64,000 nt of DNA from Paracoccus alkenifer (GCF_900108405.1 NZ_FNXG01000002.1:310001-374000); one strand, 5' to 3'; shown: positions 1-11,393, counted from the first letter of the stretch. Notes: generated from the sequence alone by a model not told the origin. Numbers and translations: made by a program.

Positions 1-1616
1 CCGCGCATCGGGCCGCGACCGAGGCCCGCCCGATCACCGCGCTGTTCGACGCGGACCCGCAGCGGGGGCGGCGCTGTGCGGTGGCGGCGGACGGGCTGTG
101 GTTTGACTGGTCCAAGACCGCCATCGACGCGCCGGCGCTCGGGCTGCTGCTGGCGCTGGCCTCGGGCGTGGCTGCCCGGCGCGAGGCGATGTTTTCCGGC
201 GCGCAGATCAACGAGACCGAGGGCCGCGCCGCGCTGCATGTGGCCCTGCGCGCGCTGGACGGGCCGATCATGGTTGACGGGCGCGACGTGCTGGCGGGTG
301 TCCATGCCGCGCTGGAACGGATGCGGGGTTTTGCCCGCGCGGTGCGCGCGGGCCGGATCGCGGGGCAGGGCGGGCGCTATACCGATGTCGTCAACATCGG
401 CATCGGGGGGTCCGATCTTGGGCCGGCGATGGCCGCGCTGGCGCTGGCGCCCTGGGCGGACGGGCCGCGGCTGCATTTCCTGTCGAATGTCGACGGCGCC
501 GATGCCACCGACACGCTGCGCGGGCTGGACCCGAAAACCACGCTGGTGATCGTGGCCTCAAAGACCTTTACCACCGTCGAGACCATGACCAACGCCGACA
601 CCGTGCGGCGCTGGATGGCGGCCAGCGTTGCCCGCCCCGAGCGGCAGTTTGCCGCCGTGTCGACCGCGCCGGCGCGGACGGCGGATTTCGGCATCGACCC
701 GCAGGCGGTGTTTGGTTTCGAGGACTGGGTGGGGGGTCGGTTTTCCGTCTGGGGTCCGGTCGGGCTGTCGCTGATGCTGGGGATCGGGCCCGAGCGTTTC
801 GACGAGTTTCTGGCCGGCGGCCGCGCCATGGACGCGCATTTCCGCGCCGCGCCGCTGGCGGAAAACCTGGCCGTGATGCTGGCGCTGGTCGGGATCTGGC
901 ACCACCAGATCTGCGGTTACCCCACCCGCGCCGTGCTGCCCTATGCGCAGCGCCTGCGCCGCCTGCCGGCCTATCTGCAACAGCTGGAAATGGAATCGAA
1001 CGGCAAGGGCGTCACCATGGACGGGCAGGCGCTGGCCCGGCCCTCGGGGCCGATCGTGTGGGGCGAGCCGGGGACCAACGGCCAGCACGCCTTTTTCCAG
1101 CTGCTGCATCAGGGCAGCGCGGTGGTGCCCTGCGAATTCATCGTGGCCGCGCGGGGCGAGGAGCCCGCGCTGGACCACCACCAGCGGCTGCTGATCGCCA
1201 ATTGCCTGGCGCAATCGGGGGCGCTGCTGCGCGGCCGCGATCTGCCCGAGGCGCGCGCCATCGTCGCCGCCATGGGGCTGAGCGGCCCTGAGGCCGAACG
1301 TCAGGCCGCGCATCGGGTGTTTCCCGGCAACCGCCCCTCGACCACGCTGCTGATCCCGGCGCTGACCCCGTTCACGCTGGGGCAGTTGATTGCGCTGTAT
1401 GAACACCGCGTATTTGTCGAGGGCGCGATCCTGGGGATCAACAGCTTTGACCAATGGGGGGTCGAGCTGGGCAAGGAACTGGCGGGCGAGGTGTTGCCCC
1501 TGCTTGAGGGCGAGGGCGGGGGCGGGGGCGAGGGCCAGGGCCAGGGCGGCGGGGGGGATCCCTCGACCCGCGCGCTGGTCGCGGAATTGCGGCGGATGCG
1601 GGGCGAGGGGGCGTAG
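1..1616 (+). CDS. pgi: glucose-6-phosphate isomerase, 5'-truncated by the window edge
   Basis: Interconverts glucose-6-phosphate and fructose-6-phosphate in the cytoplasm. The reading frame is open from base 3, and the residues before the first GTG (position 81) already look like Pgi (...ALFDADPQRGRRC...), so the true start lies upstream of the window and about 538 residues are present. Family signatures are visible: VNIGIGGSDLGP, the SKTFTTVETM sugar-phosphate loop, ESNGKG, and GEPGTNGQHAFFQLLHQG. The enzyme core ends near GVELGKELA. It is followed by an unusual low-complexity Gly/Glu/Gln stretch (LEGEGGGGGEGQGQGGGG) before a normal Pgi tail (TRALVAELRRMRG). The DNA there is a run of G tracts. 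Identity is secure; only the 5' end is missing. Confidence 0.96.
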   Translation, partial: AHRAATEARPITALFDADPQRGRRCAVAADGLWFDWSKTAIDAPALGLLLALASGVAARREAMFSGAQINETEGRAALHVALRALDGPIMVDGRDVLAGVHAALERMRGFARAVRAGRIAGQGGRYTDVVNIGIGGSDLGPAMAALALAPWADGPRLHFLSNVDGADATDTLRGLDPKTTLVIVASKTFTTVETMTNADTVRRWMAASVARPERQFAAVSTAPARTADFGIDPQAVFGFEDWVGGRFSVWGPVGLSLMLGIGPERFDEFLAGGRAMDAHFRAAPLAENLAVMLALVGIWHHQICGYPTRAVLPYAQRLRRLPAYLQQLEMESNGKGVTMDGQALARPSGPIVWGEPGTNGQHAFFQLLHQGSAVVPCEFIVAARGEEPALDHHQRLLIANCLAQSGALLRGRDLPEARAIVAAMGLSGPEAERQAAHRVFPGNRPSTTLLIPALTPFTLGQLIALYEHRVFVEGAILGINSFDQWGVELGKELAGEVLPLLEGEGGGGGEGQGQGGGGDPSTRALVAELRRMRGEGA

Positions 1617-1618
1617 CA

Positions 1619-1649
1619 GGGGGCTTTGCCCCCACCGGCCTATGGCCGG
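1619..1649 (+). terminator. two consecutive GC-rich hairpins after pgi
   Basis: GGGGGC-ttt-GCCCCC (1619-1633) is followed by CCGGCC-tat-GGCCGG (1635-1649), directly after the pgi stop. There is no T tract, so this is a terminator-like structure by position and shape only. Confidence 0.5.
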
Positions 1650-1656
1650 CCCCCCA

Positions 1657-1679
1657 GGATATTTGGATGATGAAGAAGC
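1657..1679. repeat. dispersed intergenic repeat core (GGATATTT family)
   Basis: GGATATTTGGATGATGAAGAA lies between the convergent pgi and hydrolase genes. It is a single arm of the repeat family that recurs at most convergent junctions in this window. Confidence 0.6.
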
Positions 1680-1683
1680 AGCC

Positions 1684-2655
1684 TCAGGCGGCGAACAGCT
1701 GTTCCACGGCGGCGAGGAATTGCGGGGCGGAGAGGTCGAACATCAGCTCGTGCCTTGCGCCGGGCAGTTCAAGCAGTTGCGCCTGCGGCCAGCTGGCGGC
1801 GCGGCGGCGGATTGCGGCTTGCGAGACCACGGCCTCGGCGCCGCCTACCCCGATCAGCGCCGGGATTTCGGGCGAGTTCATTGCGGCGAGCCGGGCCATT
1901 TCCGCCCGCGCGGCGGCGACCCAGCCATAGGTGGCGCCGCCCAGCGTCAGTTCCGGCCAGCTGCCGGCCTGCGCCAGCAGCCGCGCCCATTGCCGCGCGT
2001 CCGAAGTCAGCGCGTTGCCCCGGAACCTCGTGTCCAGCAGATAGTTGCCGCCGCCGCCCGTGCCCACCGCGGCGCGGCCGCTGTGGCCCAGCCGCCGCGC
2101 GGTTGCGGTCAGCGTGCTGATCACGCCCCCCGGCACCAGCGGGTGATGCAGCCCCCACATCGGGGCCGAGAACGCCGCCCGCGCCACCGGCAGCCCGTCC
2201 AGCAGCGCCGCCAGCCCGATGCAGCCGCCCATGGAATGCGCCAGCAGGTGCCACGGCCGCGCCAGTTCCAGCGATTCGGCGGTGCTGACCACGGCGGCGA
2301 CATCGGCGCTGTAATCGGCGAAATCGCCGATATGTCCGGGGCGCCGGTCGGCGAGCAGCCGGTCGGACAGCCCCTGTCCACGCCAGTCGGGCGCGATCAC
2401 CGCCAGCCCCTGCGCCGTCAGCCATGCGGCAATGGCGCCGTATTTTTCCAGATATTCGGTGCGGCCCTGAAACAGCAGCACCGTGCCGCGCGCCCTGCCC
2501 AATGCCGCGCCCTTGGGTAGCCACAGCCCCAGCCGCAGCCGCAGACCGTCGCTGGTGGAGGTCCAGAACGCCCGCCCGCCGCTGTCGGGTTCATCCGGCA
2601 GGCGGTGCAGGGGCGCGGCCGGGAACGGCAGCGGGGATGCGTCGGTTCCCGGCAT
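1684..2655 (-). CDS. alpha/beta hydrolase, lysophospholipase-like
   Basis: A 323-residue protein of the PldB/monoacylglycerol-lipase-like alpha/beta hydrolase group, presumably cytoplasmic and acting on a lipid or other ester. Visible features are the oxyanion-region strand TVLLFQGRTEYLEKYG, the conserved APDWRGQGLSDR segment, a nucleophile elbow AHSMGG (Ser about 141), and a late His in GARHELMFD that fits the catalytic His. The second residue pair of the triad cannot be assigned with certainty. It is convergent with pgi and has a short gap to the SCP2-domain gene upstream, so the two may be co-transcribed. Substrate is unknown. Confidence 0.85.
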   Translation of the reverse strand: MPGTDASPLPFPAAPLHRLPDEPDSGGRAFWTSTSDGLRLRLGLWLPKGAALGRARGTVLLFQGRTEYLEKYGAIAAWLTAQGLAVIAPDWRGQGLSDRLLADRRPGHIGDFADYSADVAAVVSTAESLELARPWHLLAHSMGGCIGLAALLDGLPVARAAFSAPMWGLHHPLVPGGVISTLTATARRLGHSGRAAVGTGGGGNYLLDTRFRGNALTSDARQWARLLAQAGSWPELTLGGATYGWVAAARAEMARLAAMNSPEIPALIGVGGAEAVVSQAAIRRRAASWPQAQLLELPGARHELMFDLSAPQFLAAVEQLFAA

Positions 2656-2669
2656 GGTCGGCGTCCCGC

Positions 2670-2954
2670 TCAGGATAGCGCCGTGCCCAGCTTCATCGCC
2701 GTCGGCAGCGAGCCGTCGATTTTCAGCTTGCCGGTCATATAGGCCATGGTCGGGTTGGTCTCGCCGTTGAACAGCCCCTCGAAGGTGTCGCGGCTGGCGG
2801 TCAGCGTGACCTCGGCCTCACCATCGCCGGCGCGCACGCCCGATTCGTCGATCATGATCGTGCCGACATCCTCGATCACGAATTTCGCGGTGCCGTCGAA
2901 CGAGGAAAGCCGCTCGGCCAGAACCTTGATGGCGCCTTCGATCACTGAACTCAT
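2670..2954 (-). CDS. SCP2 sterol-binding domain protein
   Basis: A 94-residue protein consisting of one SCP2 (sterol carrier protein 2) fold. It has the typical SxxDGTAKFVIEDVG beta-hairpin start, an acidic DGEAEVTLTAS segment, and the helical end NPTMAYMTGKLKIDGSLPTAMKLGTAL with the conserved G(K)LKIxGD/S motif. Stand-alone SCP2 proteins bind lipid or acyl-CoA-like ligands in a hydrophobic tunnel; the ligand here is not known. The start at 2954 was chosen because AGGAG lies 10 nt upstream and the longer frame encodes an Arg/His-rich, unconserved-looking extension. It lies just upstream of the alpha/beta hydrolase on the same strand, which suggests a lipid-related pair. Confidence 0.88.
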   Translation of the reverse strand: MSSVIEGAIKVLAERLSSFDGTAKFVIEDVGTIMIDESGVRAGDGEAEVTLTASRDTFEGLFNGETNPTMAYMTGKLKIDGSLPTAMKLGTALS

Positions 2955-3008
2955 CTGTCGCTGTCTCCTGTGCTGGCGCCGCGGCGCCCGAGTGTCTACA
3001 TCGACCTT

Positions 3009-3566
3009 ATGCGCGTGCCCAAGCCCCAGTTCCACCCTGTCGCCACGGCATTGATCGCGGCAATGTTGTCGGCAACGCCGCTGGCGGCTGAAAACCCGAA
3101 AGAAATGGATTCACTTTTCAACGAATTATCTGCGGCGGGTGACGGCTGGATGCGGGCGCAATCGGATATCGAGCGGATCTGGTCGCGGTCCGGATCAGCC
3201 GCGCTGGACCTGCTGCTGATGCGCGGCGAATCGGCGCTGGACGCGGGGGAGACGGCGGCGGCCATCGGGCATCTGACCGCGCTGACCGACCACGCGCCGG
3301 ATTTCGCCGCCGGCTGGGCGGCACGGGCGGCGGCGTTCCAGATGGCGGGGCAGACCGGCCCGGCCATGGCGGACCTTGCCCGCGCGCTGCAACTGGAACC
3401 GCGGCACTGGCCCTCGATCACGCTGCTGGCGGCGATCCTTGAGGACAGCGGCGACAGCGCCCGGGCGCTGGCGGCCTATCGCGAAAGCCTGGGCGTCAAC
3501 CCGCATCAGCCCGACGCGGCCGACGGCGCCGCGCGGCTGTCGGTGCCGCCGGGGCAGGGCGTCTGA
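3009..3566 (+). CDS. exported tetratricopeptide-repeat protein
   Basis: A 185-residue protein with an N-terminal signal peptide (MRVPKPQFHPVATALIAAML, then a cleavage-like TPLAAENP) and about three TPR-like helix pairs. The clearest are ALDAGETAAAIGHLTALTDHAPDFAAGWAARAAAFQMAGQ and AMADLARALQLEPRHWPSITLLAAILEDSGDSARALAAYRESLGVNP. TPR arrays mediate protein-protein contacts; its partner in the periplasm is unknown. The start was set at ATG 3009, which puts the signal peptide at the N-terminus. It is immediately followed by the helicase gene (1 nt between stop and ATG), so the two are translationally close. Confidence 0.85.
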   Translation: MRVPKPQFHPVATALIAAMLSATPLAAENPKEMDSLFNELSAAGDGWMRAQSDIERIWSRSGSAALDLLLMRGESALDAGETAAAIGHLTALTDHAPDFAAGWAARAAAFQMAGQTGPAMADLARALQLEPRHWPSITLLAAILEDSGDSARALAAYRESLGVNPHQPDAADGAARLSVPPGQGV

Positions 3567-3567
3567 C

Positions 3568-6702
<3,135 letters not shown>

Positions 6703-6727
6703 GCTGCGGCCTGACGCAGGTGGGCTG

Positions 6728-7114
6728 ATGGCGCGCAGGGGCGGTCGTCCGGGCAAGGGCGAGCCGCCGGAACCCTCGGACGCCATCCGGCTGGACCGCT
6801 GGCTTTTCCATGTGCGGGCCTTCAAGTCGCGCACCCTTGCGGCCGAACGCATCGCTGCGGGGGGCGTGCGGCTGAACGGCGCCCCCTGCCGCAAGCCCGG
6901 GCACGAGGTCAGGCCGGGCGATGTGGTGACCGTGGCCGCGCCCTCGGGGGTGCGCAGCCTGCTTGTGCTGGCCCCGGGCCTGCGCCGCGGCCCCGCCGCC
7001 GAGGCGCAGACCCTGTTCAAGGATCTGGACCGCGACGATCCGGCCCGCGACGATCTGGACCGCGACGACGGGGCGCATGACTCCCATGCGCCGGAAACCG
7101 GCGGGCCGGCTTGA
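6728..7114 (+). CDS. S4-domain RNA-binding protein, Hsp15-like
   Basis: A 128-residue protein. A basic start is followed by an S4 RNA-binding fold (IRLDRWLFHVRAFKSRTLAAERIAAGGVRLNGAPCRKPGHEVRPGDVVTV, residues about 20-68), then an acidic tail with the imperfect repeat DRDDPARDDLDRDD. In E. coli, Hsp15 binds free 50S subunits carrying nascent chains; whether this homologue does the same is inference. It lies 25 nt downstream of the SUV3-like helicase and 55 nt upstream of fdxA, in the same orientation. Confidence 0.88.
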   Translation: MARRGGRPGKGEPPEPSDAIRLDRWLFHVRAFKSRTLAAERIAAGGVRLNGAPCRKPGHEVRPGDVVTVAAPSGVRSLLVLAPGLRRGPAAEAQTLFKDLDRDDPARDDLDRDDGAHDSHAPETGGPA

Positions 7115-7169
7115 ACCCCTCGCGCGAAAGGCATAGTTGAGCCTCGCGAGTTCCCCCAAGAGGCTGACC

Positions 7170-7508
7170 ATGACCTATGTCGTGACCGACAACTGCATCA
7201 TGTGCAAATACACGGATTGCGTCGAGGTCTGTCCGGTTGACTGCTTCTACGAGGGTGAAAACACGCTGGTGATCCACCCGGACGAATGCATCGACTGCGG
7301 CGTCTGCGAACCCGAATGCCCCGCCGACGCCATACGCCCCGATACCGAGCCGGACATGGAACCCTGGGTCGAATTCAACCGGACCTATTCCGAGCAATGG
7401 CCGGTGATCACCCGCAAGAAAGACCCGCTGCCCACCGCCGAGGAAATGGACGGCGTGACCGGCAAGCTGGACAAATATTTCTCGCCCAATCCCGGCGAAG
7501 GGGACTGA
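7170..7508 (+). CDS. fdxA: 7Fe ferredoxin FdxA
   Basis: A 112-residue electron carrier of the 7Fe (3Fe-4S/4Fe-4S) ferredoxin type. The first cluster motif is [20 protein letters not shown] and the second is [18 protein letters not shown]. The C-terminal half ([30 protein letters not shown]...) is the extension typical of this family. Cytoplasmic, with unknown redox partner. The start at 7170 (MTYVVTDNC) matches the family N-terminus. A long hairpin follows the stop, and carD lies about 300 nt further on. Confidence 0.96.
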   Translation: MTYVVTDNCIMCKYTDCVEVCPVDCFYEGENTLVIHPDECIDCGVCEPECPADAIRPDTEPDMEPWVEFNRTYSEQWPVITRKKDPLPTAEEMDGVTGKLDKYFSPNPGEGD

Positions 7509-7515
7509 TCCCTGC

Positions 7516-7558
7516 CCGCATGGGCGCGCGCGGCTTTCCGGACCGCGCGCCCATGCGG
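7516..7558 (+). terminator. 15-bp perfect hairpin after fdxA
   Basis: Perfect inverted repeat: arm 7516-7530, 13-nt loop, arm 7544-7558. It begins 8 nt after the fdxA stop. No T tract follows, so it may act as a 3'-end stabiliser or as a rho-assisted terminator. Confidence 0.55.
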
Positions 7559-7746
7559 CCATGGCGGCGGACAGCGGAACGTCGCGGGGCCGCCACGGGA
7601 CGGCCGCGAATCGGCGCGGGAAAAAACCCTTCTAAAATGGGGTGATTCGTGATATGGGGTTGTCACATTGGCCGCGTCCATGACGCCGGCCAGCTGTTCT
7701 GCGCCCGGACCTCTGCCCCGTCCGGATGACCGATAACAATCATAGG
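7559..7746 (+). other. non-coding leader upstream of carD, possible small RNA
   Basis: No plausible gene is visible in the 309 nt between fdxA and carD. The stretch holds an A-rich segment around 7621, a TTGTCA hexamer near 7663, and a 6-bp hairpin CCGGAC...GTCCGG (7705-7725), and it runs into an intrinsic-terminator-like hairpin. A short transcript ending at that terminator would be an sRNA or an attenuated carD leader. This is inference from structure only. Confidence 0.35.
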
Positions 7747-7782
7747 GACCTCGGGAGGGCAATACCCTCCAGGGGTCTTTTT
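7747..7782 (+). terminator. intrinsic-terminator-like hairpin with T tract, upstream of carD
   Basis: The inner stem GGAGGG-caata-CCCTCC is nested in an outer GACC...GGGTC pairing and followed by TTTTT (7778-7782). It sits only 36 nt before the carD ATG, so transcription initiated upstream would stop just short of carD unless antiterminated. Confidence 0.6.
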
Positions 7783-7817
7783 GCGCCGATCCGCGGCGTG
7801 ATCTGGAAGGAAGCAAG

Positions 7818-8327
7818 ATGTCGAAGTCCAAGAAGAACGAGTTCCGCCCCGACGATTTCGTGGTCTATCCCGCCCATGGCGTCGGCCGCATCGTGTCCAT
7901 CGAAGAGCAAGAGGTCGCCGGCCTCAAGCTCGAGATGTTCGTGATCTCGTTCGAAAAGGACAAGATGACCCTGCGCGTCCCGACCGCCCGCGCGACCGAG
8001 ATCGGGATGCGCGGCCTTGCCTCGCCCGATCTGGTGGACCGGGCGCTGGAAACGCTCAAGGGCAAGGCCCGCGTCAAGCGCGCGATGTGGTCGCGCCGCG
8101 CGCAGGAATATGAACAAAAAATCAACTCGGGCGACCTGCTGTCCATCGCCGAGGTGGTGCGCGACCTGCACCGCAGCGACGACCAGCGCGAACAATCCTA
8201 TTCCGAGCGCCAGCTGTATGAGGCCGCGCTGGACCGCCTGACCCGCGAGGTCGCCGTCGTCAGCGGCATCGACGAGGGCGGCGCCCAGAAAAAGGTCGAA
8301 TCGGTGCTGATGTCGCGCGCGGCGTGA
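7818..8327 (+). CDS. carD: CarD-family transcriptional regulator
   Basis: A 169-residue CarD/CdnL-type protein. Such proteins contact the RNA polymerase beta subunit and stabilise open promoter complexes. The N-terminal RNAP-interacting Tudor-like module is visible (FRPDDFVVYPAHGVGRIVSIEEQEVAG...FVISFEKDKMTLRVP, residues 9-60). The C-terminal helical DNA-contact domain follows (MWSRRAQEYEQKINSGDLLSIAEVVRDLHRSDDQREQSYSERQLYEAALDRL). ATG 7818 is preceded by GGAAGGAAGCAAG. A terminator-like hairpin with T tract sits 36 nt upstream. The gene is followed by a dispersed structured repeat. Confidence 0.93.
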   Translation: MSKSKKNEFRPDDFVVYPAHGVGRIVSIEEQEVAGLKLEMFVISFEKDKMTLRVPTARATEIGMRGLASPDLVDRALETLKGKARVKRAMWSRRAQEYEQKINSGDLLSIAEVVRDLHRSDDQREQSYSERQLYEAALDRLTREVAVVSGIDEGGAQKKVESVLMSRAA

Positions 8328-8356
8328 CAGCAGCCGGGGGGCGGCGGATGTTGCCC

Positions 8357-8467
8357 CTTTCATCTTGCTGAAAATATCCTTGGGGCTTCCGAGCGCCCGG
8401 AAAACAGTCCAATGGACTGTTTTCAGCGAGAAAGACCACGGCAGTGGTCGGGGGCGAAAAACCCCCG
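8357..8467 (+). repeat. 111-nt structured dispersed repeat, copy 1
   Basis: Begins with the repeat-family core in reverse orientation (CTTTCATCTTGCTGAAAATATCC, 8357-8379) and continues with three stems: 8401-8423 (10-bp arms, 3-nt loop), 8434-8449 (GACCAC/GTGGTC), and 8450-8466 (GGGGG/CCCCC). A second 111-nt copy lies inverted at 21220-21330, with compensatory differences in the stems. Both sit between convergent genes (here carD and the dipeptidase). Confidence 0.8.
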
Positions 8468-8482
8468 CCGCGGCCGCGCCGC

Positions 8483-9868
8483 CTATTCCAGCGCCGCCAG
8501 AATCCGCGCCCAGCTGCGCGCGCCTTTGGCAAAGCTTTCCACGTCGTATTTCTCGTTGGGCGAATGGATGCGGTCGTCGTCGCGGCCAAAGCCGATCAGC
8601 ATCGAATCCATTCCCAGCAGCCGTTTGAAATCCCCCGCCACCGGGATCGAGCCGCCCGCGCCGATAAAGGCCGCCTCGCGCCCCCATTCCTCGGTCAGCG
8701 CCTGTCGCGCCGTGGCGAATGCGGGGTCCGAGATGTCCATGACGCTGGCCATCGAGCTGCCGTGGGGGTGGAACTCGACGGTGCAGTCATCGGGCAGGAA
8801 GCTGCGGATATGGGCGTGCAGCGCGGCGCGAATCGCGGCCGGATCCTGAGTGCCGACCAGCCGGCAGGACAGCTTGGCCCGCGCCTCGGCCGGCAGCACG
8901 GTCTTGAACCCGTCGCCGGCATAGCCCCCCGCGATTCCGTTGATTTCAAGGGTGGGGCGGTTCCAGACCATTTCCAGCCCGCTGCGCCCCGGCTCGCCGA
9001 TGGGATGGCGCAGCCCGACCTGCGACAAAAAGTCGCCGGCATCGAACCCCAGCACGTCCCAATCCGCGCGCAGCGCGTCGGACAGCTCGGGCGCGCCGTC
9101 ATAGAACCCGGGCAGCGTCACCCGCCCTTGCGTGTCCTTCAGCGCCGCCAGCGCGGTCACCAACACCTGCAACGGGTTCGCCGCCAGCCCGCCGAAACTG
9201 CCCGAATGCAGGTCGCGATCGGCGCCGCGGATCACGATTTCCTCGCCCAGCAGGCCGCGCAGCTGGGTGGTGATCGCGGGGCGGCCGTCGGCATACATGC
9301 CGGTGTCGCAGATCAGCGCAAGGCTCGCGCGCAGCCGCTCGGCGTTGTCGCGCAGGAACCCCGCAAGGCTGGGCGAGCCCGATTCCTCTTCGCCCTCGAA
9401 CAGCAGGATCAGCCCGTCGGGCAGGGCGCCATGCACGGATTTCCATGCGCGGCACGCCTCGACAAAGGTCATCAGCTGGCCCTTGTCGTCCGCGGCGCCG
9501 CGGCCGCGGATCACCTTGCCGGACGATGTTTCCTCGACCGCGGGGTCAAAGGGGTCGCGGTCCCACAGCTCCAGCGGATCGACGGGCTGCACGTCGTAAT
9601 GGCCATAAAACAGCAGACTGCGGCGCGTGCCCGCAGGGGTGCGGGCGACGACCATCGGATGGCCCGGCGTGGCTTCGACGGTGGCGGCAAATCCCAGTTC
9701 CGCCAGCTCGTCGCGCAGCCATTCGGCCGCCTCGCGCACCTGTCCCGCAAAGGCTGGGTCGGTGGAAATCGAGGGGATGCGCAGGAACCGCTTGAGCCGC
9801 TCGATGGCGGCGGGAAGCCCCCGGTCGAGGCTGTCCAGAACCTTGTCGAGCCGCGCGCTGCTTGCCAT
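8483..9868 (-). CDS. M20-family dipeptidase / metallopeptidase
   Basis: A 461-residue zinc metallopeptidase of the M20 family (PepV/ArgE/CNDP-like). Visible are the first metal-ligand motif YGHYDVQPVDP, GRGAADDKGQ containing the bridging Asp, FEGEEESGSPS with the catalytic Glu pair, and ICDTGMY. The lid/dimerisation domain carries DLHSGSFGG, and IHSPNEKYDVESF at the C-terminus supplies the last metal ligand. It probably hydrolyses dipeptides in the cytoplasm; the substrate is unknown. ATG 9868 was chosen because AAAGGA precedes it and because MASSARLDKVL fits the family start. It is divergent from hemA, so the 177-nt gap holds two promoters. Confidence 0.93.
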   Translation of the reverse strand: MASSARLDKVLDSLDRGLPAAIERLKRFLRIPSISTDPAFAGQVREAAEWLRDELAELGFAATVEATPGHPMVVARTPAGTRRSLLFYGHYDVQPVDPLELWDRDPFDPAVEETSSGKVIRGRGAADDKGQLMTFVEACRAWKSVHGALPDGLILLFEGEEESGSPSLAGFLRDNAERLRASLALICDTGMYADGRPAITTQLRGLLGEEIVIRGADRDLHSGSFGGLAANPLQVLVTALAALKDTQGRVTLPGFYDGAPELSDALRADWDVLGFDAGDFLSQVGLRHPIGEPGRSGLEMVWNRPTLEINGIAGGYAGDGFKTVLPAEARAKLSCRLVGTQDPAAIRAALHAHIRSFLPDDCTVEFHPHGSSMASVMDISDPAFATARQALTEEWGREAAFIGAGGSIPVAGDFKRLLGMDSMLIGFGRDDDRIHSPNEKYDVESFAKGARSWARILAALE

Positions 9869-9951
9869 TTTCAGTCCTTTCCCGCAGATAGCTGTCCCGT
9901 CCGGGGCGATCTTTCGTCTCACCCGGGAATAAAGGGTGTATTTTCCTGCCA

Positions 9952-9965
9952 TTGACCCTTATCAA
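9952..9965 (+). promoter_or_regulatory. FNR-like box upstream of hemA
   Basis: TTGAC-CCTT-ATCAA matches the FNR palindrome TTGAT-N4-ATCAA at 9 of 10 positions. CATGAT at 9988-9993 is a -10 candidate placed where a class II FNR promoter (box centred near -41.5) would have it. An Fnr-type regulator is encoded in this window at 45097-45831. Confidence 0.75.
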
Positions 9966-10045
9966 AGACAGGCGACCCGCCGGCGACCATGATTGCCGCA
10001 GGCCCGTGACGCAAGCCCGCCGAATGGCAAGCAAGGAGCAAGCTG

Positions 10046-11275
10046 ATGAACTACGATGCCGCACTCGATATGGCGCTGCAACGCCTGCATGACGAAGGTC
10101 GCTATCGCGTGTTCATCGATGTCGAGCGTCGCAAGGGGCAATATCCGCAGGCGGTGTGGACCCGTCCCGACGGCACGGAACAGGAAATCACCATCTGGTG
10201 CGGCAACGACTATCTGGGCATGGGCCAGCACCCGGCGGTCCTGGCCGCCATGCACGAGGCGCTGGACGCGACCGGCGCCGGCTCGGGCGGGACGCGCAAT
10301 ATTTCGGGCACCACGGTCTATCACAACCAGCTGGAGGCCGAGCTTGCCGATCTGCACGGCCAGGACGCCGCGCTGGTCTTTTCCAGCGCCTATATCGCCA
10401 ACGACGCGACGCTTTCGACGCTGCGCAAGCTGTTTCCGGGCCTGATCATCTATTCGGACGAACTCAACCACGCCTCGATGATCGAGGGGATCAAGCGTTT
10501 CGACGGCGCCAAGCGCATTTTCCGCCACAACGACGTCGCCCATCTGCGCGAGCTGCTGGCCGCCGACGATCCCGCCGCGCCCAAGCTGATCGCCTTTGAA
10601 TCGATCTATTCGATGGACGGTGATTTCGCCCCCATCGCGGAAATCTGCGATCTTGCCCGTGAATTCAACGCGCTGACCTATCTGGACGAGGTTCACGCGG
10701 TGGGGATGTATGGCCCCCGCGGCGGCGGCGTGGCCGAGCGCGAAGGGCTGGTCGATCGCATCGACATCTTCAACGGCACGCTGGGCAAGGCGTTCGGCGT
10801 GTTCGGCGGCTATATCGCGGCCTCGGCCAAGATGTGCGACGCCATCCGCTCCTATGCGCCGGGGTTCATCTTTACCACCTCGCTTCCGCCGGCCGTGGCA
10901 GCGGGCGCCGCGACCGCCATCGCGCTGCTCAAGACCGACGAGGGGCAGAAGCTGCGCGACACCCAGCAGCTTTATGCACGGATCCTCAAGATGCGCCTGC
11001 GCGGGCTGGGCCTGCCCATCGACGACCGCGGCAGCCACATCGTCCCGGTCCATGTCGGCAACCCGGTCCACTGCAAGATGCTGTCGGACATGCTGCTGGA
11101 AGAATTCGGCATCTATGTGCAGCCGATCAACTTTCCCACGGTTCCGCGCGGGACCGAGCGGCTGCGCTTTACCCCCTCGCCGGTGCATGACCCCAAGCAG
11201 ATCGAGCGGCTGGTCCAGGCGATGGATGCGCTGTGGTCACGCTGTGCGCTGAATCGTGCGCATGCGGTAGCCTGA
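10046..11275 (+). CDS. hemA: 5-aminolevulinate synthase
   Basis: A 409-residue PLP enzyme condensing succinyl-CoA with glycine to give 5-aminolevulinate, the first step of heme synthesis in the alphaproteobacterial C4 pathway. Signatures are [31 protein letters not shown], the PLP-ring Asp in [15 protein letters not shown], and the Schiff-base lysine K248 in [14 protein letters not shown]. Start ATG 10046 is preceded by AAGGAGCAAGCTG. An FNR-like box lies 81-94 nt upstream, consistent with oxygen-controlled heme supply for the cbb3 oxidase encoded at 47-55 kb. It is divergent from the M20 dipeptidase. Confidence 0.98.
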   Translation: MNYDAALDMALQRLHDEGRYRVFIDVERRKGQYPQAVWTRPDGTEQEITIWCGNDYLGMGQHPAVLAAMHEALDATGAGSGGTRNISGTTVYHNQLEAELADLHGQDAALVFSSAYIANDATLSTLRKLFPGLIIYSDELNHASMIEGIKRFDGAKRIFRHNDVAHLRELLAADDPAAPKLIAFESIYSMDGDFAPIAEICDLAREFNALTYLDEVHAVGMYGPRGGGVAEREGLVDRIDIFNGTLGKAFGVFGGYIAASAKMCDAIRSYAPGFIFTTSLPPAVAAGAATAIALLKTDEGQKLRDTQQLYARILKMRLRGLGLPIDDRGSHIVPVHVGNPVHCKMLSDMLLEEFGIYVQPINFPTVPRGTERLRFTPSPVHDPKQIERLVQAMDALWSRCALNRAHAVA

Positions 11276-11393
11276 CCCCCAAGAAGTGGTGTCGCCCCTC
11301 TCGTCAGCGTGATAACCTTGTTTTAAGAAAATCGCGCCAGATTCGCATGGCACAGGCAGCGAATCAGTGACGTCTAGAATGGGGCAGGCAGCA

